64,000 nucleotides of DNA from JAJDTT01 sp965116695 (lineage in GTDB: Bacteria; Acidobacteriota; UBA6911; RPQK01; JAJDTT01). The notes under the pieces are model-generated. The model saw nothing but the letters and a program-made list of their open reading frames with translations. It was not told the DNA's origin and searched no databases. The stretch spans positions 4,960,001 through 5,024,000 of the forward strand of contig OZ220706.1 of assembly GCA_965116695.1 (NCBI GenBank), read 5' to 3'. The translations under genes and the position numbers were made by a program. Positions within the stretch are counted from its first letter, which is position 1. Every line of letters begins with the position of its first letter. This document shows positions 36,094 through 46,017 of this stretch, piece by piece.

Positions 36094-36164
36094 GTTTGTC
36101 TCCGGGAAAATTATCTTCTTGCTCTCAAGATCTTCATGCAATTGGACGAGGTTTTAACGGCACC

Positions 36165-36228
36165 GCTCCCGGCGGCAAGAATGCCGCCGGTCCCAATCGG
36201 CGACTGGACAGTCGCCGCTCCTGTCGGG
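36165..36228. repeat. Two palindromes (GGCGGC..GCCGCC and GGCGAC..GTCGCC)
   Basis: GGCGGCAAGAATGCCGCC followed by GGCGACTGGACAGTCGCC, between the J-like protein gene and the sulfatase operon. Same family and same order (one GCCGCC and one GTCGCC hairpin) as at 4804-4850, inverted. Confidence 0.7.
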
Positions 36229-36250
36229 AATCGAATAGTCCATTCCCACG

Positions 36251-37378
36251 TCATTCATCGGCGACTGCCTGTTCCAGGTCGCGGGCCGCCTGGCTCAATG
36301 CCCTCACCTTTCCGGTCGCCGTGTCCACCCCCCAGACGAAGTGGACCGGATCTCCGGCGAACTGCTCCGCAACCAGATCCACCAGGAGCTCCGAACCCCG
36401 GCGGCCGGCGATGCTCCATTCCACGAAACGCATGCTGGGAACCTGGTTCCCCACCAGCCGATCGGCAGCCTTGGAACCCGACACCAGGTCCCGGTATGCC
36501 TTCTCGGCTTCTTCCAATTGGCGTTTTTCCGCCTCCTTCCTTTCTGCCTCCTTTGCGGCGGCCTTCGGATCGGGAGCGGACGGTGAGGTGGCGGCCGGCT
36601 CGCCGCCGTCGGGCTCGCGGACCAGGACGGGCCGGGTGCCGGGGCGGGGTGGCCGTCCGGTCTCGGGCTTTTCCGGTTTGGGGGCAGGAGCAACAACCGG
36701 TTCGGGAGGAGTGGGAGCCGGTGCTTCGGGAGGCGTAACGATCTCCCTTTGGGGCGGGGGAGCGGCAACGGGAAGCGGCTTGGAGGCACTGGCTTCGACG
36801 TCCTGGGCGGGATCGGGGGCGGCGGAGGTTTCGGCGGCGGTTTCGACGCCTGGGCTGTCAGGCCCGGGAGGAGGCGGCGGAACCGGTTCGAGATCCGCGA
36901 GACGGGCCGGATCCGGTTCGTGCGGAGCGTCCCCGCCGCCGATCAACAAGAGGATCAGGACCGCCGACAGGACCACCACAGCCCCGGCCAGAATGGGTCC
37001 CATGGGCAGGCGGCGCCGCTTTTTGGTCTTGCGGTCTCGAAAGACCTCGTCGAAGAGGGAAGCGGAGCCGGCGACACCCTGGACGGACGTGTCCGCGGAC
37101 GGAACGGCTTCGGACGCCATAACAGGAACGGACGGCGGGTCGCCGGAAGCCTCCCCGGCCGGAGCGCCCTCTCCATGCGCGGGATGCTGCATCAAGACCT
37201 GGTAGGCGCCGTGAATCTCCCGGATTTTGGCGGCGGCCTTGGACCGCAGCCGGGGGTGCGATTTCAGGCGGTTCGGGTCCCACAGCACCAGGAGATCGTC
37301 ACGGGCTTCCACGATTTCCTTGACGGTGGCTCCCGGCTTCAGGTCCAGGATGCGAAAGGCTTGCTCGGTCTCGGTCAT
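36251..37378 (-). CDS. Membrane protein with degenerate J-like domain and Pro-rich linker
   Basis: 375 aa. Residues ~1-65 look like a J domain (AFRILDLKPGATVKEIVEAR, then KIREIHGAYQVLM) but the HPD motif reads DPN (LWDPNRLKSHPRL), so Hsp70 stimulation is doubtful. A basic patch KKRRRLPMGP precedes one transmembrane helix (~residues 126-148). A long Pro/Ala-rich linker and a coiled KEAERKEAEKRQLEEAEKAY segment follow, then a ~75-residue C-terminal domain (MRFVEWSIAGRRGSELLVDL). Likely type II topology with J-like part inside. No known full-length family recognised. Confidence 0.7.
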   Translation of the reverse strand: MTETEQAFRILDLKPGATVKEIVEARDDLLVLWDPNRLKSHPRLRSKAAAKIREIHGAYQVLMQHPAHGEGAPAGEASGDPPSVPVMASEAVPSADTSVQGVAGSASLFDEVFRDRKTKKRRRLPMGPILAGAVVVLSAVLILLLIGGGDAPHEPDPARLADLEPVPPPPPGPDSPGVETAAETSAAPDPAQDVEASASKPLPVAAPPPQREIVTPPEAPAPTPPEPVVAPAPKPEKPETGRPPRPGTRPVLVREPDGGEPAATSPSAPDPKAAAKEAERKEAEKRQLEEAEKAYRDLVSGSKAADRLVGNQVPSMRFVEWSIAGRRGSELLVDLVAEQFAGDPVHFVWGVDTATGKVRALSQAARDLEQAVADE

Positions 37379-37406
37379 GGGATGATCGTCGACGGATTGC
37401 CGTTGT

Positions 37407-38833
37407 TCAGAATCGCCATACCGGCCGGCTTTCTCCTCCGGTCAGCACCTCTTCCACGTATGCGCCGGTTTGCGGAGTCGAGGCTTCTCCTCGAAGGACC
37501 TCGCCCAGATCGCAGATCCGCATGCCGATGACGTCGTGCCACTCCCCGTCCGCCAGGCGCACCGTATGAGCCGAGGGGTGGTCCACCCCCCAGGTGAAGC
37601 CCGACGGGGCCGGTCCGAAGTCGCCGGCGCAATGGCGCACCAGGAGAGGCGTCTCCAGGCCCCGCCGATCCTGGTCCAGGGGCCAGAACGCCAACCGCTC
37701 ACGGAGCCATCCCCCCAGCCGAGTGTTCCCCTGCTCGTCACGTGGATACCGGTGCCCCGGCACCATCGGTTCCTCCAGGACGCTGTACAGGTTGGAGGCC
37801 ACATAGGGGTCGCCGCTGCGGCTCCTGTTGATGGCGATGGGAGCCGTGGAGACGACGCCGCGGACGTGGATGACCTTATTCCACGGGGCGTCCCCGCCGG
37901 TTGATCGCCAGACCCGGATGTCGTGGTAGTCGGGCGCGCGGCCCCCCCGGGCGCAGAAGAGGAGACTGCCGTCCCGGTCCCGGACCACGCTCGGTTCGAA
38001 GGCGTTGTCGGGCCCCGTGATGGGGGTCCAGGAGACGGGGCGCCATCCCTCCCGGCCGCGCCGCCAGCGGGTCAGTCCCGAACCCCGGTCCTGATCGATC
38101 CGGCCGCCCATGGCGAAGAGCAGATCCTCGCCGTCGGGAATGGCCGTGGTGATACCCGGGTTCGACAGCACGGCGCCGTCCAGAAGCCGGCCGAACGGCA
38201 GCCGCGCGGTCGCCGTGACCCGGAACTGCCGGCCGTCGAAGGCCAGTTGGTAGACCTCCATGTAGTCTTCGCGCCGGTCTTGCGGGTAGACCCCCTTCCG
38301 GTCCGGTGTCCAGGCGATGACCTGACTGCATCCGAATCCGGTTCCCGCGTGGGGGTGAGGCGAGCCGTCGGCAAGCCGAGCGCCCAAGGGGACGAAGCCG
38401 CCCCGTACCGGGTACTTGACCATGATGGCCGGTTGGCCGGGGGGTTGGGAGTGGGGATTCTTCTCCTCGTGGTTCCGGGAAATAGGAATGGCGTCCCGTT
38501 CCCGAAGACCGGAGAGGTCCCGGAAGAGAAAGACGTCGGTCCCGATCTCGTAGTCATGGCCCGACTGGCCGCGGATGTTGCAGAAGATGGCCGCGGTGTC
38601 GGAGGAGACCTGAAAGGGAAACGTCAGGCCGTATCGCCAGGTCTCGTCCGTGGGTTGATCGGGAGGACGGCGACGTCAGGGAGGCCCTTGGTCATGGAGA
38701 GGGGCCCCGGTCCGGAAGAGGCCGGCCCAGGCGCCGGCTCCGGCTGGCAGCTCCATGAAGAGGCCCACCCGGAACCGGCCAGGCTGAACCCCATGGCCTT
38801 GGCGAAGCTGCGTCTCGTCAGTGACCTGGTCAT
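37407..38833 (-). pseudogene. BNR/sialidase-like exported protein, interrupted by a frameshift
   Basis: Paralogue of the next gene. The N-terminus starts at ATG 38833 with GAGGAAGG upstream and a Tat-like signal LTRRSFAKAMGFSLAG, and reads to PDVAVLPINP. The rest (WRYGLTFPFQVSSDTAAIFC onward, ending GGESRPVWRF) is in another frame. Adding one base to the G-run at 38652-38654 (CCC on the coding strand) restores a continuous product aligned with the paralogue (ADVPEGKSWRYGLIFPFQ there). Either a recent single-base deletion or an assembly error. Body contains propeller-like repeats (MVKYPVRGGFVPLG, GVVSTAPIAINRS). Confidence 0.8.
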
Positions 38834-38843
38834 TTTGCCTTCC

Positions 38844-40334
38844 TCAGAAGCTCCACGTGGGAATCGGTTCTCCCGCCGAAGTGACCTCCTCCAGGTACGC
38901 GCCCGTCTGGGGCGGAGACGGCAGCTCGTGGCTCTCGACGTCGTCGTGGATCCGGTATCCCATGACGTTGTGCCAATTGCCGTCGGCCAGTTGAACCGTG
39001 GTGGACGAGGGATGGTCCACCCGCCACATGGAACCGCTGGGAGCCGGACCGAATTCGGCCTTGCAGTGACGGCCCAGGATCGGCGCCTCCAGGCTGGTCC
39101 GGTCGTCGCTCAAGGGCCAGAGGTACAGTTTCTGCCGGGTCCATCCGCCTCCCCGGACCCGGCCTTCCGTGTCGGCCGGAATCCGGAACCGCTTGGGAAT
39201 GGGGTCCAGCGGCACCAGGTAGATGTTGGAGGCGATGTAGGGAGTTCCGTCCGCCGCCTGGTTCAGGGTGATGGGACAACTGGAGATGACTCCCACCATG
39301 TGAATGATCTTTTCCCAGGTCTCCCCGCCGTCCCGGGAGCGCCAGACCCGTATGGCGTGGGGCCGGGTGCCCCCCTGGCCCCGGGCCGAAAAGAGCAGGT
39401 CGCCGTTGGTGTCGCGGATCAGGCTGGGCTCGGTCGACCCGTCCGTGCCGGTCACCGAAACGAAAGAGACGGGACGCCAGGCGCCGTTGGTCCGTTGCCA
39501 GCGCAGGACGCCGGATCCACCGGGGACCGGTTCGCCGTTCCCCGCCACCCGCGACGCGTGCATCCCGACCAGGAGGTCCTCACCGTCGGGGATGGCGTTG
39601 GTGAGGCCGCCGTTGCTGATGTTCCAGCCGGAGACCAGCTCCGCCGGGAGAACCCGCTCCTCGCCGGTCACCCGGAACTGGCCGCCGTCGTAGCTGAATT
39701 GGAAGACCTCCATGATCTGGTAATGTTCGGCGTCCTCGTACATGCCTCCCCCGTGGGCGCTCTTGGGGTCGCCCGGGTGCCGCGCCAAACCGGTGTCGAT
39801 CCCGAAACCGGTCCCGGCGTGGGGATGGGGAGAACCGTCCGGGTTCTTGGCCCCCAGGGGAACGAATCCGCCCCTCATGGGGTACTTGACCATGATGGCG
39901 GGCTGGTTGGGCGGATCGGAGTTGGGATTGGCCTGCTCGTGGTTCCGGGTCACCGGTACGGCGGGGGAGGAAGGGGGACGGGTGACGTCGTCGAAGAGGA
40001 CCACGTCGTTGCCCACCTCGTAGTCGTCGCCGCTGCGGGCCGGCGCCATGACGCCGTTGCGGATCCGGATGTTGACGAAAGCGGCGGCCATGCGGGGAGC
40101 CACCTGGAAAGGAAAGATGAGTCCGTAGCGCCAGCTCTTGCCCTCGGGAACATCGGCGGGCACTGTCAGGTCCGCCTTCCCCCGAGTCACGCTCAGGATC
40201 CCGCGGCCCGGCCCGGCGGGAGCCGGGGAGCTTTTCTCCCCAGGCGCGCCGCCGCCGGCGGTCCCCAGCGAAGCGCCTCCCAGGAGCAGGGTCAATCTCT
40301 TCTGAAATTCTCGCCGGTGAATTCGAGAGGTCAT
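38844..40334 (-). CDS. BNR/sialidase-like exported protein
   Basis: 496 aa. Tat-like signal HRREFQKRLTLLLGGASLG, GGGAGGGAG about 8 nt before ATG 40334. A beta domain (WRYGLIFPFQVAPRMAAAFV) precedes a propeller with an Asp box SRDGGETW and the segments AIMVKYPMRGGFVPLGAK and HMVGVISSCPITLNQAADG. The product is full length; its paralogue immediately downstream (10-nt gap) is frameshifted. Likely an extracytoplasmic glycan-binding or glycosidase-like protein; not assigned to a CAZy family here. Confidence 0.78.
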   Translation of the reverse strand: MTSRIHRREFQKRLTLLLGGASLGTAGGGAPGEKSSPAPAGPGRGILSVTRGKADLTVPADVPEGKSWRYGLIFPFQVAPRMAAAFVNIRIRNGVMAPARSGDDYEVGNDVVLFDDVTRPPSSPAVPVTRNHEQANPNSDPPNQPAIMVKYPMRGGFVPLGAKNPDGSPHPHAGTGFGIDTGLARHPGDPKSAHGGGMYEDAEHYQIMEVFQFSYDGGQFRVTGEERVLPAELVSGWNISNGGLTNAIPDGEDLLVGMHASRVAGNGEPVPGGSGVLRWQRTNGAWRPVSFVSVTGTDGSTEPSLIRDTNGDLLFSARGQGGTRPHAIRVWRSRDGGETWEKIIHMVGVISSCPITLNQAADGTPYIASNIYLVPLDPIPKRFRIPADTEGRVRGGGWTRQKLYLWPLSDDRTSLEAPILGRHCKAEFGPAPSGSMWRVDHPSSTTVQLADGNWHNVMGYRIHDDVESHELPSPPQTGAYLEEVTSAGEPIPTWSF

Positions 40335-40474
40335 GCGGTTTTCTCCCTCCCAGGGCTTGGGATTTGCCGCCCAGTCTACTACGCTGCCGATGTGGTCCGC
40401 CACGATCTCGCCGGCGGGTTCCGGCGGCGGTCCCGGCCCGGAATGAGCGGGTGTCGACCGGCACTGAGGGTTTC

Positions 40475-40621
40475 ATGACCTGTCCACGCTGCCGCACCAA
40501 GATGAAGGTCGCGGCCCATCGCCCCCACAAGCAGGAGAAGTGGCGCTGCCCCAAGTGCGGCAAGGTGCGGATGAAACCGGCCAGCTACCGTCGTTCCAGG
40601 TACCGGGGTCGAGAGGGGTGA
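40475..40621 (+). CDS. Zinc-ribbon mini-protein
   Basis: 48 aa. Two CxxC pairs (CPRCRTKMKV ... RCPKCGKVRMKP) form a likely zinc ribbon, with a basic tail SYRRSRYRGREG. GAGGG lies 4 nt before ATG 40475. Small basic zinc ribbons often bind nucleic acid, but this one is not recognised. Divergent from the BNR gene. Confidence 0.6.
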   Translation: MTCPRCRTKMKVAAHRPHKQEKWRCPKCGKVRMKPASYRRSRYRGREG

Positions 40622-40723
40622 GGTTCGGCCTCTGTGACGGTCAACTCGAGGTAAGCGGCGGACTTCTTGAGGGCTCCAAGTTTCCTGGTAAACTGAATTT
40701 TTATGGTCGAAGGGTAAACGGCA

Positions 40724-40801
40724 ATGCGCGCTCCTCGACGTAGACGGCCAAGAAGACGGAGAATTTCCCCTCGAGAAGGACGAATGGCCGGAAGGCGTTG
40801 A
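40724..40801 (+). CDS. Putative 25-aa arginine-rich leader ORF
   Basis: ATG 40724 to TGA 40801 encodes a 25-residue peptide with 13 Arg (runs RRRR-P-RRRR). Its stop overlaps the ribosome-binding site (GAGGGA) of the following gene, the arrangement of a coupled leader peptide. No clear ribosome-binding site of its own. Could be chance in GC-rich DNA. Confidence 0.3.
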   Translation: MRAPRRRRPRRRRISPREGRMAGRR

Positions 40802-40809
40802 GGGATTGT

Positions 40810-42120
40810 ATGCCGAGACTTAGTTTCGACATCGATTGGGTGGATGCGGAAGGGATCAATGGCCCTGAACTGTCCGCGACATGGGCGTCTCTTCAAATTC
40901 ACGCCGGCGACTCGGTTGTTACTCGTGTGCTCGACGAACGGGCCAAGACGGTTCGCGATTTTGTTCACGTACCTCTGTACCCGTTGGCGGAATGGCTGGC
41001 CACGAACTGGTGGTTCCTGACCCATGAATACCGTAATCCGGTCAAGGAAGCAGATCCTGCCTTCCGTCGCCGACACGCGCTCCGCTCAGGACGGGAGGGG
41101 TATGCTTTCCCCGACTTGGAGGTTGTTTCCTCGGGAGCTCGAACGCTCTTGGCCTGGAAGCGGAATCAGTCCTTGTGGGGGAGAGTCGAATTCCTGGACG
41201 AGGGGCAAGTCTGGACGGACAGCAACGAATTCAGGGAGAGTTGCTCCGATCTCGTCGATCGAGTGATTCGACGGCTCGCATCTCTTGGAGTCGAAGGCAC
41301 GTTCCTTGAGGAGGAGTGGGCCGCAATTCAGACGGGGGATAGAGACGAGATTGAATTCTGCGAAACCGCAGCCGGTCTGGGTTGGGATCCTTACGACCTG
41401 GATGACGAGGGACGCGAGATCGTGATCTGGCTCGCTGAATTGTTGAATGGGCCGGTACTGGAAGAGGCGATCGCCGCACTCGAGCCGCTGACCCTGAAAC
41501 AGAGCACGCCTGCCATTGCCAGTGCCATCGATGACGCCAAGTCCAACAGACTCAGTTTGGATCGTCTTAAGTGTGTTCTTCCGCAAGTCCTTCGGGGATC
41601 AGGTTATGTTGGCGTCGATCCGTGGGATGCAGGTTACGACGCGGCGCGACGCCTTCGGCGGGAATTGGACCTGGACGGCGATCCGCTACCCACTGATGCC
41701 GACATCGCAGAGGCGCTTGGTGAGGATCCGGAATCTCTTGCACGAATGAGGCAGCCCGTGGTTTTCCAAAAGGCCCCGCTGATCGACGGAGTGATCACTG
41801 GCGGTGAAGGAGTTAACCCGGCGTTCGCTTTTCGGAGCCTCTATGACTATCACTGGCGGTTCCACTTCTGCCGCGGCATTGCGGAAGTACTCGCTCCGTC
41901 CAGCGCAGACATGCTGCTCACGAAAGCGAGTTCAGAGCGGCAACAGCGAAATCGTGCCTTCGCAGCAGAGTTTCTGGCGCCGTCACATGGCTTGAGGAAA
42001 AAAGTGTCCGGCCCCGTTGTGGATGCGGAGGACATCGATGAGTTGGCCGTAGAATTCGGCGTTTCCTCTCGCTTGATCGAGCACCAAGTCGTAAATCACC
42101 GCATCGCCAGGGTTTTGTGA
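40810..42120 (+). CDS. IrrE/ImmA-like protein lacking the canonical HExxH
   Basis: 436-aa soluble protein. The C-terminal region QQRNRAFAAEFLAP, then DAEDIDELAVEFGVSSRLIEHQVVNH, is the layout that follows the HExxH helix in ImmA/IrrE (COG2856) metalloproteases. Where HExxH is expected the sequence reads H348-W-R-F-H352, so spacing of the two His is kept but the catalytic Glu is Trp. The N-terminal half (LSFDIDWVDAEGINGPELSA, NWWFLTHEYRNP) is not recognised. ATG 40810 has GAGGGA 5 nt upstream; TTG 40798 is an alternative. Base composition looks less GC-rich than neighbours, hinting at transfer. Function unknown, possibly regulatory or defence-linked. Confidence 0.6.
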   Translation: MPRLSFDIDWVDAEGINGPELSATWASLQIHAGDSVVTRVLDERAKTVRDFVHVPLYPLAEWLATNWWFLTHEYRNPVKEADPAFRRRHALRSGREGYAFPDLEVVSSGARTLLAWKRNQSLWGRVEFLDEGQVWTDSNEFRESCSDLVDRVIRRLASLGVEGTFLEEEWAAIQTGDRDEIEFCETAAGLGWDPYDLDDEGREIVIWLAELLNGPVLEEAIAALEPLTLKQSTPAIASAIDDAKSNRLSLDRLKCVLPQVLRGSGYVGVDPWDAGYDAARRLRRELDLDGDPLPTDADIAEALGEDPESLARMRQPVVFQKAPLIDGVITGGEGVNPAFAFRSLYDYHWRFHFCRGIAEVLAPSSADMLLTKASSERQQRNRAFAAEFLAPSHGLRKKVSGPVVDAEDIDELAVEFGVSSRLIEHQVVNHRIARVL

Positions 42121-42163
42121 CCTGATCGACGGCCACCATTCGAGCGCCGCTCTCCGTAGCTTT

Positions 42164-43651
<1,488 letters not shown>

Positions 43652-43679
43652 GGAGGCCTCCATGCTCATGTCTTCGAGA

Positions 43680-44639
43680 TCAGCGAACCGCGATGGGATT
43701 CCCCGGAGACCCGGTGGCTCCCTTCAGGCGCAGGGGGGAGAAGATGAAGGCGAACTCGTAGACCTTGTCGCGCGCCAGCTCCTCCAGCGTGAGATTCTCC
43801 AGGTTGTAGATGCCGTGGCGCACCAGCATCCACTGGTGCACTTCGAAGGGACGGTCGGGATTCTCGTGCGGGACCACCTCGATGCCCCAGTTGTCGGCTC
43901 CGGTCAGAACCGTTTTCCGGCTGCTGAGCCAGCGGGCCGCCTCCATGCCGATCCCCGGCTCCCCCGAGTTGTATTGGTCGTTGTCCCGCATCCAGAGTTT
44001 TTCGTGGCCGGTGCGGATCAGGACCGCGTCCCCCTCCCGAATCTCCACGCCCTGCCGTTTCAGGGCGCCCTCCAGGTCGTCCGCGGTGATGACGTAGCCG
44101 GGCTGCAGGCGGTCCGCACCCTTGTACGCAGCCACGTCGATGAGGACTCCGCGGGTGAAGAAGACGCCCACGTTCTCCACGCCCAGCTTGCGGAGCCCGT
44201 AGGGGGTGGCGAATTGGGACCGCCGGAAGCCGTTGTAGAAGTAGTCGTCGTCGGCCAGCCGCACGCCCACGTGGCCGAGTCCGTCGAACTGGGTGCCCAC
44301 CTGGCCGATCTCCCCGCTGAACATCTCGTCGAATCCCACCAGTCCATTGGTTCCTGTGGGGTCGCCCGAAGTGGGGGACCCCGGAATGGTCAGCTTGAAA
44401 TGCCGCTTGCCCGCCAGCGGCATCCCTTCCTGGTAGACCTGGCCCAGGGAATAGATCTTGCCGGTGCGGATGAGCCGGCCGGCTTCCAGGACCTTGGCCG
44501 GGGTGATCCGGTTGGCGGCTCCGCGCTGATCCCCGGCGCCCCACTCGGAGGGCCACCAGCGGGGACCGACGGGTGTTTCCTGGGACCAGGCAACCGGCTG
44601 CAAGGACCAGCAGAGCAGTATGAACCCGATGAACCTCAT
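43680..44639 (-). CDS. Cyclase-family (kynurenine formamidase-like) exported protein
   Basis: 319 aa with a signal peptide (MRFIGFILLCWSLQPVAWSQ). The metal-site motif of the cyclase family reads VGTQFDGLGHVG here, with Gln in place of the usual first His of HxGTHxD. Also GDAVLIRTGHEKLW and the closing VYEFAFIFSPLRLKGATGSP are typical. AGGGAG ribosome-binding site. Probably a metal-dependent hydrolase of a small cyclic or amide substrate; real kynurenine formamidase activity is doubtful given its export. Confidence 0.82.
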   Translation of the reverse strand: MRFIGFILLCWSLQPVAWSQETPVGPRWWPSEWGAGDQRGAANRITPAKVLEAGRLIRTGKIYSLGQVYQEGMPLAGKRHFKLTIPGSPTSGDPTGTNGLVGFDEMFSGEIGQVGTQFDGLGHVGVRLADDDYFYNGFRRSQFATPYGLRKLGVENVGVFFTRGVLIDVAAYKGADRLQPGYVITADDLEGALKRQGVEIREGDAVLIRTGHEKLWMRDNDQYNSGEPGIGMEAARWLSSRKTVLTGADNWGIEVVPHENPDRPFEVHQWMLVRHGIYNLENLTLEELARDKVYEFAFIFSPLRLKGATGSPGNPIAVR

Positions 44640-44676
44640 GATTTGTTTCTCCCTCGCTTCATGGCCGGATTCCGAA

Positions 44677-45791
44677 TCAACTCGCCTCCGCCGGCCCGGA
44701 ACGGCCGGCGTTCAGAGCCGGAATCACCTCCCGGGCCAAGAGCTCCAGGCTCCGGATCCAACTCTGCTTGTCGTCCCAGTCATGCGCGGTCAGGACGAGA
44801 GTCCCGAAGCCTCCGACCTGGTCCCTCAAGTCCCGGAGCATCTGCGTGACCCGGGGCGGGTCCCCCGCGATCACCACCTCGTCCATGAAATAGTCCAGAT
44901 TGCAATCGGCGTCGCTCATGGCAGGATCCCGTTTCCAGATCTCCAGGCCCGGTCCCCTCCGGGTCAGCTCCAGGATGTATTCGATGCATTTCCCCATGGA
45001 GTTGCCGGCGGCCAGCCGGCGCGCCTCACCGGTGGTTTCGGCCACGAGGACGTTGCGGGCGACTCTCCAGTCGTTGATCCGCGCCTGGCGGCCGTGTCGT
45101 CGGGCTCCCGACTCGTAGGTCGCCCAATGATTCTGCAAGGTTTCCGTCGACACCATGTGGTGGCTGATGGGAAGGAAGCCGCGGCCGGCCGCCTTCTCGA
45201 CGCCCACCGAGTCGCGGGTGATGCACGGCACCATGATGGGCGGGTGGGGTTGCTGCAGCGGCTTGTGCAGGACGCCCACGCCCATTTCCGGGTCGATGGT
45301 CTCGGAGAGACGGAAGTCCCAGAACTTCCCCTGGAACTCGATGGGCGGATCCTGGCTCCAGATCCCCAGGATGGCTTCGATGGCTTCGCCGACCAGGCCG
45401 CCCGATTGCTTCGGATCGACGCCGTAGATCTCCATATCGCTGGGGATCGCGCCGGGACCGAAGCAGAGGTTGAGGCGCCCGTGGGACAGGTGGTCCAGAA
45501 AGGCCAGGCGTGACGCGACGTGAGCCGGATGATGATACTGAAGGCAGACCGGCGCCGGTCCGATCCGGATTCGCGAGGTCATTCCCAACGCCTTGCCGAT
45601 GAAGATCTCGGGCATGACGATGTTCTCCACGCTGGAGGAGTGATGTTCTCCCACCCAGAACTCGGAAAACCCAGCTCCTCGCATCGCACGACCAGTTCCA
45701 GGTCCTCGTCGAAACATTGGGCCAAGGGCTTGTCCGGATCGTGCACGGGCATGAGGAACATCCCGAGCTGCAGGGCCGGCTGTTGGGTCAT
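44677..45791 (-). pseudogene. LLM-class (luciferase-like) flavin monooxygenase, frameshifted
   Basis: The N-terminus begins at ATG 45791 (AGGA 8 nt upstream; MTQQPALQLGMFLMPVHDPD) and reads through ELVVRCEELGF. The remainder (SEFWVGEHHSSSVENIVMPE, FLDHLSHGRLNLCFGPGAIP, to the end at 44677) is one frame off. One extra base in the A-run at 45666-45669 would give ELGFSEFWVGEHH, the normal family reading. Otherwise intact: F420/FMN-type TIM-barrel oxidoreductase. Homopolymer position makes either a fresh mutation or a sequencing error possible. Confidence 0.8.
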
Positions 45792-46017
45792 GGCGGAGTC
45801 CTTTCTTGAACGGGGCGCGTCACGGTCCTGATCCTCGTGTCGCCCATCAGGATGGGCGCGAACGCGTGCAGAGTCAACGTCTTCCCTCAGGTCCCGAGTT
45901 GCACCCCGGACTTGCGAGCGAATAAAATTATGCAGGTATTCCAAAGAGTTGAGATCGCCTTGTCCCGATGGGAAACGGGTTCGGCGTTGGGACCGCCGGA
46001 GGTCCGGGCTTGATGCG

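Noticed and set aside
36087..37531. Long plus-strand open frames opposite the J-like protein gene
   Set aside because: Gly/Ser-rich antisense products of the Pro/Ala-rich linker on the minus strand.
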